A stretch of 57,835 nucleotides of DNA from Gammaproteobacteria bacterium. Its GTDB lineage: Bacteria > Pseudomonadota > Gammaproteobacteria > Ga0077536. Positions 1 to 9,530 of the stretch are shown here, piece after piece. The notes under the pieces were generated by a model that worked only from the letters and a program-made list of their open reading frames with translations, was not told the origin of the DNA and made no database searches. A program made the position numbers and the translations under genes. The stretch lies in the NCBI GenBank assembly GCA_020845935.1, contig JADLEV010000071.1:1-57835 (forward strand). Direction: 5' to 3'. Position 1 is the first letter of the stretch, and each line of letters begins with the position of its first letter.

Positions 1-2128
1 CGAGCGATCGTTCGTACAGGTTCTGCATGGTTTGCGCAGCGGCGACCGGCACGTCCGGGTTCACCGACCATACAGCCTGTTCGATTTGCCGGGCCAGCGG
101 CGCGGTGCCGGCGAGCGGGCTGCGCACTGCGAACGCGACGGCGCGGCTCACGTAGAACGGCAGACCGAAGTACATCTCCGCGACCAGCGCCGGCCAATAG
201 ATGGTGGTCGGCGGCGCCTGGTCCAGGCCGTTGTCACGCATGTCCTCGACGACGCCGACGATCTCGCGCCACGCGCCGCCCGAGCCGGGGCGCACGCGCT
301 TGCCGAGCGCCGCCGCGGGTTCCTGCCACACTTCGCGCGCCAGGCTTTCCGAGATGAGCACCACAGGTCGCGTGTCGTCGATGTCGGTCCACTCGATGTC
401 GCGGCCCGCCACCAGGCGCGTGCCCATCGTGCCGAAGTAGCCCGGCGAGACGTTTCGGTACGTGCGCAGCGCCGAGCCCAGCACCGGCCGACCTTCGATC
501 TGAAGATCATCCCAGCCGTGGGCGCCCTCCATCGGCAAGCCGGTGGTAAACGCTGCGGAACTGACCCCCGGCAACGCGTCGAGTGCTTCCAGGATCTCGT
601 GCTGCTGGCGGATCACGTCGCGCGGATCGGAGGCGATGCGCGGATCAGCCGAGCGGGGATCGGGTATCACTATCCGAAACGTCTGCACGGTCTCGGGCGC
701 CGCGAAGCCGGGCTCGACCGAGCGCAGCGCATCGAATGTCCGGATCATGAGGCCGGAGCTCACCAGCAGCACGAGTGCGAGCGCGACTTGTCCGACGACA
801 AGCGTGTTCTGGGCACGATGTTGCGCACGACCGCTGCTCGCGCCGCGGCCACCGCCGCGCAGTGCGGTCGCCGGCCGCGAGCGGGCTGCTCGCAATGCGG
901 GCGTGATGCCGAGCACGCAACCGGTGCCGATCGTCACGATCAGGGTGAACGCGAGCGCGCGCAGGTCGAGCGCGATCGCATCGAGTCGCGGCAGGCCCGG
1001 CGGCGCGCGATCGAGCAGCAGCACGAGCGCGCCGTAAGCGACCGCGACGCCGGACAAACCGCCGGCAAGCGAGAGCACCGTGCTTTCCAGCATCAGGGGG
1101 CGTGTGAGCCGCCACCGGCCTGCGCCGAGCACCGCGCGCATCGCCAGCTCCTGGGTGCGCCGCTCACCCCGCACCAGCAACAGGTTGGTGACATTCGCGC
1201 ATGCGATCACGAGCACGATGCCGATGGTCGCCATGACGACCCACAGCACGTCGCCGATGTCGCCGAGAATGTCGGCCTTAAGCGGTCGCAGCACGGGCGT
1301 CATGCGCCAGGAGTCCAAATAGATTTGCTCGGCGGTGATGTTCCTGCCCTCGGGGTTTGGGCCGCCCGGGAACGGAAACAGCCTGAGCCAGATCGGCAGC
1401 AGGCGCTCGAGGTCGGCGTTCGCCTGCTCGAGGGTGACGCCGGGTTTGAGCCGGGCGATGCCGACGCAGCAGAACGGCGCCGGCCCGAGCCGGGCGCGAT
1501 CGAAACGCATGGGTGCGATGAGGTCCGCGTCACTGTCGCCGAAACGGAACCCTTGTGGCATCACCCCGACGATCTCGGTCGTCAACGAATCGACCGTCAC
1601 GGTCTTGCCGATGACGTTCGGATCTCCGCCGAAACGCCGCTGCCAGTACCGATGGCCGAGCAGCGTGACCGGCGCGGCATCGATCCGGTGGTCGTCGTCG
1701 GTCAGCCAGCGGCCGAGCAACGGGGGGATGCCGAGCGTCTGCAACGCGTCACCCAGCACGGTTGCGGTCGGTACCTGCTCGGGCCGTCCAACCTCGGTGA
1801 CACTGGCCGTGCCCGGCAGCCAGGATCCCATGCTCTGGAACGATCGATTCTGCTCGCGGTAGGCGAGCACCATCGATGGCGACATCGGCAAACCTCCGGA
1901 CATCGCCGCGATCCCCGGCGCGCCCGGCGCGTCGTGCCAGACCGCAACCAGCTCGTCGGGATTCGGGTATGACAACGGCTTCAGCAATACGCCGTCCACG
2001 ACGCTGTAGACAGCGGTCGCCCCGCCGATGCCGAGCGCGAGCATGAGGATGACCGTCAGCGAGAAGCCGGGCGAGCGGCTCAGGGAACGGCAGGCGTAGC
2101 GCAGGTCGTGGAGTGTTCGATCGAGCAT
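1..2128 (-). CDS. MacB/FtsX-type ABC permease 1 of 8 (ADOP-like), 3' end outside window
   Basis: Inner-membrane permease, last visible gene of the tandem array. The start at 2128 (MLDRTLHDLRYA) lies 5 bases after AGAGGAT, a good ribosome binding site, 23 bases after the stop of permease 2. About 709 codons are visible: TM1 at residues 21-44, a large periplasmic MacB-type domain, the first FtsX block with ANVTNLLLVRGE near residue 314, further TM segments, and most of a second periplasmic domain. The C-terminal FtsX block lies beyond base 1. The first 30 residues closely match permease 3 in protein and DNA (HDLRYA-RSLSR-PGFSLTV), so these two look like recent copies. Family membership is clear; substrate is unknown. 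Confidence 0.9.
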   Translation of the reverse strand, partial: MLDRTLHDLRYACRSLSRSPGFSLTVILMLALGIGGATAVYSVVDGVLLKPLSYPNPDELVAVWHDAPGAPGIAAMSGGLPMSPSMVLAYREQNRSFQSMGSWLPGTASVTEVGRPEQVPTATVLGDALQTLGIPPLLGRWLTDDDHRIDAAPVTLLGHRYWQRRFGGDPNVIGKTVTVDSLTTEIVGVMPQGFRFGDSDADLIAPMRFDRARLGPAPFCCVGIARLKPGVTLEQANADLERLLPIWLRLFPFPGGPNPEGRNITAEQIYLDSWRMTPVLRPLKADILGDIGDVLWVVMATIGIVLVIACANVTNLLLVRGERRTQELAMRAVLGAGRWRLTRPLMLESTVLSLAGGLSGVAVAYGALVLLLDRAPPGLPRLDAIALDLRALAFTLIVTIGTGCVLGITPALRAARSRPATALRGGGRGASSGRAQHRAQNTLVVGQVALALVLLVSSGLMIRTFDALRSVEPGFAAPETVQTFRIVIPDPRSADPRIASDPRDVIRQQHEILEALDALPGVSSAAFTTGLPMEGAHGWDDLQIEGRPVLGSALRTYRNVSPGYFGTMGTRLVAGRDIEWTDIDDTRPVVLISESLAREVWQEPAAALGKRVRPGSGGAWREIVGVVEDMRDNGLDQAPPTTIYWPALVAEMYFGLPFYVSRAVAFAVRSPLAGTAPLARQIEQAVWSVNPDVPVAAAQTMQNLYERSL

Positions 2129-2151
2129 CTGGGATCCTCTCGTCGTCGTGT

Positions 2152-4593
2152 TCATTCGGTGCGCAACATGATCGTTGGGTTCGTCCGGGTCACCGAACGC
2201 GTCGCCAGCAATCCGGCCGCGAGCGTCGTGCCGATCACGATCGCAATCGCGCCGGCGAATGCGATCGGGTCGGCGGGGCTCACGCCGAACAGCACGTTCG
2301 ACAGGACGCGTGTCAGCGCAGCGGCTGCCGCGATGCCGAGTGCCGCGCCGATCGCGGTCGGCCGCAGCGTGCGCAGCAGGATCGTGACCAGGATGGCGCG
2401 GGTACCGGCGCCCAGCGCCATGCGGATCCCGATCTCGCGATGGCGCTTCGTGACCGCGTACGCGACGACGCCATAGACCCCAACCACCGCGAGCACGAGC
2501 GCCAGCACGCCCAGCACCGTTCCGAGCGTCGCGAGGCTGCGCGACAGACCGCGCCACCAGTCGAGTGTCGCCGCGAGCGGATACACGTTCGTCGCCAGGG
2601 TCGGATCGAGTCGCTGGATCACGCCGCGCACGGCCGCCGCGGTCGCGGCGAAATCGAGTCGGCTCTTCAGCAGCAACGTGGATCCGCCTGCGGCCGGCAG
2701 GTACACGTAATGGGGGTCGATGCGTCCGGGCGCGCTGACCTGGGCATCGGCGACGACGCCGACGATGTGCAGCGAAAGCTCATCCCAGAGCAGTGTCGCG
2801 CCGATCGGGTCGCCGCCGGGCCAGAGATTGCGAGCGGTCGTGGCGCTGACGATCGCGGCGCGCGTCCCACTGCCGCGCCGCTCGACCTCGTCCGCGGTGA
2901 AGGTGCGGCCGCGGACGAGCGGAATTTCGAGCAGCGAGAAGTATTCCGGACTCACGTTTTCGAGCTGCGCGGAAAGGACCGCTTCGGACGCATCGGTCGG
3001 GAGGCGAACGGCAATCCCTTGCGAATCGTCGCCCAGCGGTTCCTGGTCGGTATAGGCAACCGAAGCGATCCCGGGCAGGGCAGCGACCTGCTCCCGCAAG
3101 CGCTGCATCAGGTCGTCGACCTCGGCAGCATCGCGACCGTCCAGCCACGATTCGAGTGAGACGTAACTGACATCGTGCCAGGTGAAGCCGACATCGCTGG
3201 TATACGTCGCATGCACCCCGCGCAGCAACAGTCCGGCCGCAATCATCAAGGCCATGCCCAGCGCGACCTGCATGCAGACCAGCACACCACGGATCCGTCC
3301 GCCGCCGCGGCTGCCACCGGCACCGGCCGAGTCCTGTCGGATCACCGCATGCAGATCGGGTTTGGAACCTATCAACGCGGGCGCCAGACCGAACGCGAGC
3401 GTCGTGCCGAAGGTCAGCAGCAGCGCAAACACGAGCACGCGCCAGTCGGGGCTCACATCCAGAGCCAGTTCGGGCAGATCCGGCGGCAGCAGCGCCGGCA
3501 GCAGGATCGCAACCAGCGCCTGGAACGCCCACAGCGCGAGCAAGGAACCGAGGACGCCGCCAGCCACGGCGAGCAACAGGCTTTCGCTCATGAGCTGGCG
3601 CACGATGCGGCCTCGGGTCGCGCCGAGCGATTGCCGGATCGCGATCTCCTGAGTTCGCGCCGTGCCGCGCGCAAGCAACAGGTTCGCGACGTTGGCACAG
3701 GCAATCAGCAGCACCAGACCGAAGGCGGTCTGCAACAGTGTGGCCGCGGCGAGCATCGATGCGCGCGGGAACGGGCCGGACGGCGTGGCGCGCGCGACAC
3801 TCAGCGCCGTGGTCCGGCCGGGCGTCAGCCGGTCGCGCCGGGCCGCGATGACAGCGAGCTCCGCGCGCACGTGTTCGACGCTCGCTTCGGCATCGCGCCG
3901 GCCGATCAGATTGAGCCAGAACGCATGGTCGTTGGCCAACCGCGGCAGGTTGGTCCGCCGCAGCGGCTCGACCCCGATCGGTGCGAAATACGCAGCAGTG
4001 AAGGGGCCGCTATAGGTGGCTTCGGCCGCGACACCGACGACGGTGAAGGAGCGGCGACTCAGCGTCACGGCTTGACCCACGATCCCTGGGTCCGCCGCGA
4101 ATGCCCGCGTCCAGAGCGCGTGGCCAAGCACGATCACGGGCTCTGCCGCCGGTTCACAATCCGTCGCGGCCAGCGCCCGACCCAGCACCGGAGGCCGTTC
4201 CAATACGTCGAAGAAATCGCAACTGACGAGGGTTCCGAAAACTTCCCGCGGCGCAGCCGCCGCCAGCGTGGCGCGTGGCGCGTTGGCATAGGCGGCCAGA
4301 CCCGAAAGGGTTCGGGCGCGAGCGCGATAGTCCTGGTACTCCACCGTCGAGAAAACACCCCTGCCCGAGATCTGCACGTCCTCGACGCCGCCAATGGACT
4401 GCGCGATCGAAACGAGCCCGCGCGCATTGCCGGCCGGCAGATCGCGCAGCAACACACCGTTCAACACCATGAAGATCCCGGCGTTGATACCGATGCCGAG
4501 CGCGACTGTGACGATCGCCGCCGTGGTCAAGCCGAAATCCCGCGCCAGCGATCGCGCCGCATGCCACAGGTCATTTCGCAGTTCGCTCAACAT
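2152..4593 (-). CDS. MacB/FtsX-type ABC permease 2 of 8 (ADOP-like)
   Basis: Inner-membrane permease of 813 residues. I chose the start at 4593 (MLSELRNDLWHAARSL) because it restores the family N-terminus and follows GGAGGAATAGGAG at the end of permease 3; the frame stays open further upstream, but only by overlapping that gene. Layout: TM1, periplasmic domain, first FtsX block with CANVANLLLARG near residue 303, three more TM segments, second periplasmic domain, then the second FtsX block (HREIGIRMALGA near residue 724) and the last TM pair. The C-terminus reads NPTIMLRTE, a diverged form of the DPxxALRxE end of its neighbours. Residue GIGINAGIF at TM1 also differs from the others. No ATPase domain is present, so it must borrow an ATPase. 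Confidence 0.92.
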   Translation of the reverse strand: MLSELRNDLWHAARSLARDFGLTTAAIVTVALGIGINAGIFMVLNGVLLRDLPAGNARGLVSIAQSIGGVEDVQISGRGVFSTVEYQDYRARARTLSGLAAYANAPRATLAAAAPREVFGTLVSCDFFDVLERPPVLGRALAATDCEPAAEPVIVLGHALWTRAFAADPGIVGQAVTLSRRSFTVVGVAAEATYSGPFTAAYFAPIGVEPLRRTNLPRLANDHAFWLNLIGRRDAEASVEHVRAELAVIAARRDRLTPGRTTALSVARATPSGPFPRASMLAAATLLQTAFGLVLLIACANVANLLLARGTARTQEIAIRQSLGATRGRIVRQLMSESLLLAVAGGVLGSLLALWAFQALVAILLPALLPPDLPELALDVSPDWRVLVFALLLTFGTTLAFGLAPALIGSKPDLHAVIRQDSAGAGGSRGGGRIRGVLVCMQVALGMALMIAAGLLLRGVHATYTSDVGFTWHDVSYVSLESWLDGRDAAEVDDLMQRLREQVAALPGIASVAYTDQEPLGDDSQGIAVRLPTDASEAVLSAQLENVSPEYFSLLEIPLVRGRTFTADEVERRGSGTRAAIVSATTARNLWPGGDPIGATLLWDELSLHIVGVVADAQVSAPGRIDPHYVYLPAAGGSTLLLKSRLDFAATAAAVRGVIQRLDPTLATNVYPLAATLDWWRGLSRSLATLGTVLGVLALVLAVVGVYGVVAYAVTKRHREIGIRMALGAGTRAILVTILLRTLRPTAIGAALGIAAAAALTRVLSNVLFGVSPADPIAFAGAIAIVIGTTLAAGLLATRSVTRTNPTIMLRTE

Positions 4594-4604
4594 CGACCTG
4601 ACTC

Positions 4605-7061
4605 CTATTCCTCCCGCAACGCCCGCAGCGGATCGAGCCGTATCGCACGTAACGCTGGAATCCAGCACGCGATCGCGGCCACCGCGAAGAGCAGCGCGGC
4701 AACACACGCATAGGTCAGCGGATCGAGTGCGGTGATTCCGTACAGGAGATTCTCGAGCGCACGCGTTGCAACCGCGGCCCCTCCCAACCCGATCGCGATT
4801 CCGGACGCCGCCAGGGTCATGCCCTGGCGCAGGATGAGAGTCAGGACTCTGCCCGGTGAAGCACCAATGGCCGCGCGTAAGCCGATTTCATGAGTTCGCT
4901 CCAGGACGTGGGTGGCCAGCACGCCGTACAGACCGAGGATCGCCAGGGCGAGCGCTGCGGTCGCAAACAGGGCCAGCACCGTGCGGGCGAAGCGCCGATC
5001 GGCCGCCGAAGCGGCAAGGAGCGTTTCCAGCGACGCGATTCGCTCCAGCGCCGGGCTGGAATCCACGGACCAGATTGCTTCTTTCACCGCCGGGACGAAG
5101 GTCAGCGGATCGCCAGCGGTGCGCACGACCAGCGATGGCGCGACGTCGACCCACGGCCACTGGCCGAGTGGGACGTAGAACGCATCCTGCGACGCACGTG
5201 CGAGTGAGGTCTGCTTCAAGTCCCCGACGACACCGACGACCGTGCGCCAGGGTCGCTCGGGCGTGAGGTTGTCTGGGCCAATCCGGACGCGTTCGCCGAT
5301 GGCACTGCGATCGCCGAAGCGGCGTTTCGCGAATGATTCGCTGATCACTACCGCGCCAGGCGCGGTCGGCTGATCCTGTGCATCGAGGAGCCTTCCTTCG
5401 ATCAGCGGGATCTGCAAGGTACGAAACCACTCGGGTGTGACGACGTAGCGCAATGCGCCTTCCCCGGTCCCCGCGTAGGACAGCGTTTCCGACTCGAAGC
5501 GCACGCCATAGGCATCGTAGTCGCCGGAAAGCGGTACCTGGTTCGTCAACGCTACGCCACGCACGCCGGGCACGGCTCCAACGGCTTCGAGCATGGTCTG
5601 AAAGTATCGCAGCGTCTCGTTCTGGGACTCGAACTGCCGGCCGCTCGCGACGATCTGCAGCGTCATGACGTTCGCCGCGTTGAATCCGGGGGACGTCGCG
5701 AGCAGCCGCTCGACGCTGCGGAGCACGAGGCCCGCACTCACGAGCAGCACCAGTGCGAGCGCCACCTCGGTGACGACGATGCCGCGGCGAAGCAAGGCAT
5801 GCGAGCCCGCCGTCGCGCGCAGTCCGGATTTCAAGTGGAAGTGCACGTCGGATCGCGTACCGCGCAGCGCCGGTATGAGCCCGACGCCGAGACCGACGAG
5901 CGTCGTCAGTGCGGCGGCGAACAGAAATCCGGCTGCATTCAGGCGAACGGCGGTTACGCGTGGCAGATGCACCGGCGCCAGTGCGACGATACCGTCGATG
6001 CAGACCATGGCGACTCCAAGGCCAGCCGCTCCACCGAGCGCCGCGAGCATCAGGCTCTCGGTAAGCAGCTGACCGAGCAGCCGTGGTCGTGCTGCGCCGA
6101 GCGCGGCGCGAACGGCCAACTCGGCGCGGCGCCCGATGCCCCGCGCGAGCAGAAGATTCGTCACGTTCGCGCAGGCGATCACGAGCAGCAGCAGTACGGC
6201 GCCGAGTATCGCAAGCAGCAGGGGCCGCGCTCCGGCCGTGATCGATCGAAGGAGTGACTCGATAGCGAGGCCATGCTCCAGCGTTGCGTGTCGCGGCCTC
6301 GGCAGTTCGGCGACCGGCGTTCCAGCAATCGCTGAGATCTCGTCGCGTGCCTGCTCGATAGACATGCCGGGGGCAAGGCGGCCGATCATGCGCAAAGAAT
6401 GCCCCCATTCACGCGACTCGAACGATGTCTGCGCGCGATACTGCAGCGGCGCCCAGACCTCGGCCTCGGGCGCAAGTACGTTTTCGAATTCTGACGGCAT
6501 GATGCCAATGACCGTGTGGAGTACGCCGTCCAACCGGATGGTTCGACCAACAACCGCAGCAGCGCCGCCAAAGCGTCGCTTGGCGAATCCGTCGCTCACA
6601 ATCGCGACCTGCGGCGCGCCAGTTTCCGCGCCGCTCGGATCGAAGTCCGTTGCGATCAGGTCGCGACCCAGTGCCGGCGCGACCCCGAGCGCACGGAAAT
6701 AGTTGGCGCTCACCCAATTGCCGACCAGCTGTTCCGGTTCGCCGCTGCCGGCCAACGCAGGCCGCCAGGCGTGGGAGACCGCGAGCGCTTCGAGCGATCG
6801 GCTGCGCGTCACGAGTTCGAGGTAGGTGCCGTAAGCGACGTCCAATGGGGCGCCGTCTCGGGTGCGATCCGTGAGCGTGACAACCCGATGCGCTTCCGAA
6901 TAAGGCAGAGGCTCGAACAAGATCGGGTAGACGGCGCTGAATATCGCAGTGCTCGCCCCGAGGCCGAGCGCAAGCGTGAGGACGACCGTCAGCGAGAATC
7001 CCGGCGTGCGGCTCAGGGAACGGCTGGCATAGCGCAGGTCGTGCAGCAGGGTGTCGAACAT
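4605..7061 (-). CDS. MacB/FtsX-type ABC permease 3 of 8 (ADOP-like)
   Basis: Inner-membrane permease of 818 residues with the double-FtsX layout: TM1 at about residues 21-44, periplasmic domain, first FtsX block (CANVTNLLLARG near residue 300), middle TM segments, second periplasmic domain, second FtsX block (HEIGLRAAIGA near residue 727) and C-terminus RLDPLRALREE. Start MFDTLLHDLRYA at 7061 follows GGGAGGAATAGGGG, which is formed by the last codons and stop of permease 4; the gap is 9 bases. Its own last codons (CGG GAG GAA TAG) in turn form the ribosome binding site for permease 2. N-terminus is closest to permease 1. Predicted to act with the shared ATPase and adaptor; substrate unknown. 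Confidence 0.92.
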   Translation of the reverse strand: MFDTLLHDLRYASRSLSRTPGFSLTVVLTLALGLGASTAIFSAVYPILFEPLPYSEAHRVVTLTDRTRDGAPLDVAYGTYLELVTRSRSLEALAVSHAWRPALAGSGEPEQLVGNWVSANYFRALGVAPALGRDLIATDFDPSGAETGAPQVAIVSDGFAKRRFGGAAAVVGRTIRLDGVLHTVIGIMPSEFENVLAPEAEVWAPLQYRAQTSFESREWGHSLRMIGRLAPGMSIEQARDEISAIAGTPVAELPRPRHATLEHGLAIESLLRSITAGARPLLLAILGAVLLLLVIACANVTNLLLARGIGRRAELAVRAALGAARPRLLGQLLTESLMLAALGGAAGLGVAMVCIDGIVALAPVHLPRVTAVRLNAAGFLFAAALTTLVGLGVGLIPALRGTRSDVHFHLKSGLRATAGSHALLRRGIVVTEVALALVLLVSAGLVLRSVERLLATSPGFNAANVMTLQIVASGRQFESQNETLRYFQTMLEAVGAVPGVRGVALTNQVPLSGDYDAYGVRFESETLSYAGTGEGALRYVVTPEWFRTLQIPLIEGRLLDAQDQPTAPGAVVISESFAKRRFGDRSAIGERVRIGPDNLTPERPWRTVVGVVGDLKQTSLARASQDAFYVPLGQWPWVDVAPSLVVRTAGDPLTFVPAVKEAIWSVDSSPALERIASLETLLAASAADRRFARTVLALFATAALALAILGLYGVLATHVLERTHEIGLRAAIGASPGRVLTLILRQGMTLAASGIAIGLGGAAVATRALENLLYGITALDPLTYACVAALLFAVAAIACWIPALRAIRLDPLRALREE

Positions 7062-7070
7062 GGCGTTCCC

Positions 7071-9521
7071 CTATTCCTCCCGCAGCGCCCGCAGCGGATC
7101 GATGCGGGACGCGCGCACTGCCGGCACGAATGTGGCAAGCGCGGCGACCGTGAGCAGCACACCGGCGACCGCCGCGGCCGTCCACGGATCGATGGGGCTC
7201 ACGCCAAAGAGGAACGAGGCGATGGTCCGGGTGAGCGCGAGAGCCGCCACGAGTCCGGCGCCGATGCCGAGCAGCGCCGTGCCGAGGGCCGCGCGCAGCA
7301 CCGAACCGAGCATGGCGCCCCGTTTGGCGCCGAGCGCCATGCGCAACCCGATCTCGTTCGTGCTCTGCGACACCGTATAGCTCTGCACGCCGTAGAGACC
7401 GACGGCGGCGAGCAGGAGCGCCAGCAATGCGAACGAGCCAAGCAGCAGGAGTTGGGTATTGCGGTTGTCCAACTCGGCATCGAGCACCTCGCGCATCGTG
7501 CGCAGATTCGAGATGGGCTGGTCGGGGTCCTCCTCCCAGATCGCGCGGCGCACCGCCGGCGCGAGCGCCTCGGGCGCTCCGGACGTGCGCACGATGAGCT
7601 GCCGCGGCCACATGAACGGCGTCGTGACCTGATGGAACGGCACATAGATTTCCGGTTCGGCGGCGAGGTCGAGTCCCATCTGGCGAACGTCGCCGACGAC
7701 ACCGACGACCGTCATCGCCTCGCCGTCGCTCACCCCGAGCAGCACACGCTGGCCGATCGGATCCTCTCCGGGCCATTCATTGCGCGCCAGCGCTTCGTTG
7801 ATGACCACCACCGGCGGCGCGCCGCGCACGTCGCGCGCGTCGATCAGGCGGCCGCGGAGCAGCGGTACCCCGAGCGTTTCGAGATAACCGGCGCCCACGC
7901 CACGGTTGCTGACGGAATGCCGCAGCATCTCCTCGGGTGGCGGCCGCGGCCGGCCGTCGACGAACAGCACGGAGCGCCCGCCCTTGAACGTGAGCGGGGC
8001 ATAGCTCGTGTATCCGGCGGTGTCGACGCCAGGGAGGGCGCGTACCCGTTCGAGCACGCGCTGCACGAAGGCATCGCGGTCGGGTGGATTCCGGTACCGC
8101 AATGGCGCGAGCACCGTTTCCGCCACGATCACGCCTTCGGCGCGAAAGCCGGGGTCGACGGCGAGTACGGCTGCGTAGCTGCGCAGCAGCAGGCCTGCGC
8201 CGGCGAGCAGCACGACGGTCAAGGCGATCTCGGCGACCACGAGCGCGGTGCGCAACCGCCGCGCCTTGGTGCCAGGCGCGCCGACGGTTCTGGCGAGCAC
8301 CGCGCCGAAATCACGGCGCGCGGCCGCGAGCGCCGGTCCAACGCCGAACAGCAGCACCCCGCCCAGTGCCGCCGCAAGCGTGATCCCGAGGGTGCGGGCA
8401 TCGAGCGCAAGACCCATGCTTGCCGGCAGCGTGCTCGGCAGCAAACGCGTCAGGTAGCCGCTGCAAGCGAGCGCCACCACCAGCCCCACGCCGACCCCGA
8501 GCAGCGCGAGCAGCAGGCTTTCGCTGAGCAGTTGCCGCAGGACATGGCCGCGCGAGGCTCCAAGCGCCTTGCGGATCGCCAGCTCCTTGGCGCGTGTGGC
8601 GGTGCGCACCAGCATGAGGTTCGCGACGTTGGTGCAGGCGATCAGCAGGACGAACCCGGCCGCACCGAGCAGCACGGCCAGTGTCGAGGAGTTCGCGGCC
8701 GTGAGCACCAGCGTGCGGGTGTTCGCGAGCTGCTCCCGCAGCGGCACCACCGTGGCGGCGACCCCGCGGCCGGTGTTCGGACTCTCGCGGTCGAGCGTCG
8801 CCGCGATCGTCTGCATCTCGGCGCGTGCCGCACCGATCGTCACGCCGTCGCGCAACCTGGCGACGAGGTACCAGTAATACGACGTGCGCCGCGCCAGCAC
8901 TTCGGGCGGGAACACGGTCGGGACGAAGATTTCGATCTCGCCGCGTGGAAAACGAAAATCCCGCGGCACGACGCCAATGATCGAATGCGGCGTGCCGTCG
9001 AGCGTGATGCTGCGGCCAATCGCCGAAGGATCGCCACCCAGGCGCCGCACCCAGAAGCCCTCGCTGACGACGGCGACGGGCTCGCCGGCGCCATCGTCCG
9101 GCGCGAACGTGCGGCCGAGCAGCGGTGCCATGCCGATCGTCGCGAACAGATTCGGCGTGGCGCGCACGCCCGGGAGCCGCTCCGGCTCGCGGCCATCACC
9201 GGTCAGATTGAAATCGCCCGGCTCGAGCGCGCTCATCGACGCGAACGACCGCGCGCGCGGCTGCCAGTCGGCATAGTTGCCGGGCGCGATTTCGACGTTC
9301 GGCGGCCCGCCGACGGCCGTGAGATCGGTCCACAGCACGACCAGCCGATCGGCATCGGCGAATGGCAGTGGCCGGAGCCAGACGGCGCTCGCCAGCGACA
9401 GAATCGCCGCGGTCACGCCGATGCCGAGCGCGAGCACCGTCACAGCGATCAGCGTGAACCCCGGCGCGCGCGCGAGCGCTCGGGCGGCGCAACGCAGATC
9501 GCGGAACACGCTTTCGAACAT
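7071..9521 (-). CDS. MacB/FtsX-type ABC permease 4 of 8 (ADOP-like)
   Basis: Inner-membrane permease of 816 residues. Start MFESVFRDLRCAARAL at 9521, 9 bases after the stop of permease 5, with GGGAGGAATAGGAG as ribosome binding site. TM1 is followed by a periplasmic domain, the first FtsX block with TNVANLMLVRTATRAKE near residue 299, three TM segments, a second periplasmic domain, and the second FtsX block (NEIGLRMALGAKRG near residue 727). The end is RIDPLRALREE. The junctions on both sides of this gene are almost the same sequence (7054-7102 and 9514-9562 differ at 3 of 49 positions), so it may be the most recently duplicated unit. No signal beyond TM1 and no ATP-binding motif. Confidence 0.92.
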   Translation of the reverse strand: MFESVFRDLRCAARALARAPGFTLIAVTVLALGIGVTAAILSLASAVWLRPLPFADADRLVVLWTDLTAVGGPPNVEIAPGNYADWQPRARSFASMSALEPGDFNLTGDGREPERLPGVRATPNLFATIGMAPLLGRTFAPDDGAGEPVAVVSEGFWVRRLGGDPSAIGRSITLDGTPHSIIGVVPRDFRFPRGEIEIFVPTVFPPEVLARRTSYYWYLVARLRDGVTIGAARAEMQTIAATLDRESPNTGRGVAATVVPLREQLANTRTLVLTAANSSTLAVLLGAAGFVLLIACTNVANLMLVRTATRAKELAIRKALGASRGHVLRQLLSESLLLALLGVGVGLVVALACSGYLTRLLPSTLPASMGLALDARTLGITLAAALGGVLLFGVGPALAAARRDFGAVLARTVGAPGTKARRLRTALVVAEIALTVVLLAGAGLLLRSYAAVLAVDPGFRAEGVIVAETVLAPLRYRNPPDRDAFVQRVLERVRALPGVDTAGYTSYAPLTFKGGRSVLFVDGRPRPPPEEMLRHSVSNRGVGAGYLETLGVPLLRGRLIDARDVRGAPPVVVINEALARNEWPGEDPIGQRVLLGVSDGEAMTVVGVVGDVRQMGLDLAAEPEIYVPFHQVTTPFMWPRQLIVRTSGAPEALAPAVRRAIWEEDPDQPISNLRTMREVLDAELDNRNTQLLLLGSFALLALLLAAVGLYGVQSYTVSQSTNEIGLRMALGAKRGAMLGSVLRAALGTALLGIGAGLVAALALTRTIASFLFGVSPIDPWTAAAVAGVLLTVAALATFVPAVRASRIDPLRALREE

Positions 9522-9530
9522 GGCGTTCTC

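Noticed and set aside
32-1972. Plus-strand frame of about 646 codons at the left edge
   Set aside because: The minus strand here encodes permease 1 with its start and ribosome binding site; the plus frame has no family similarity.
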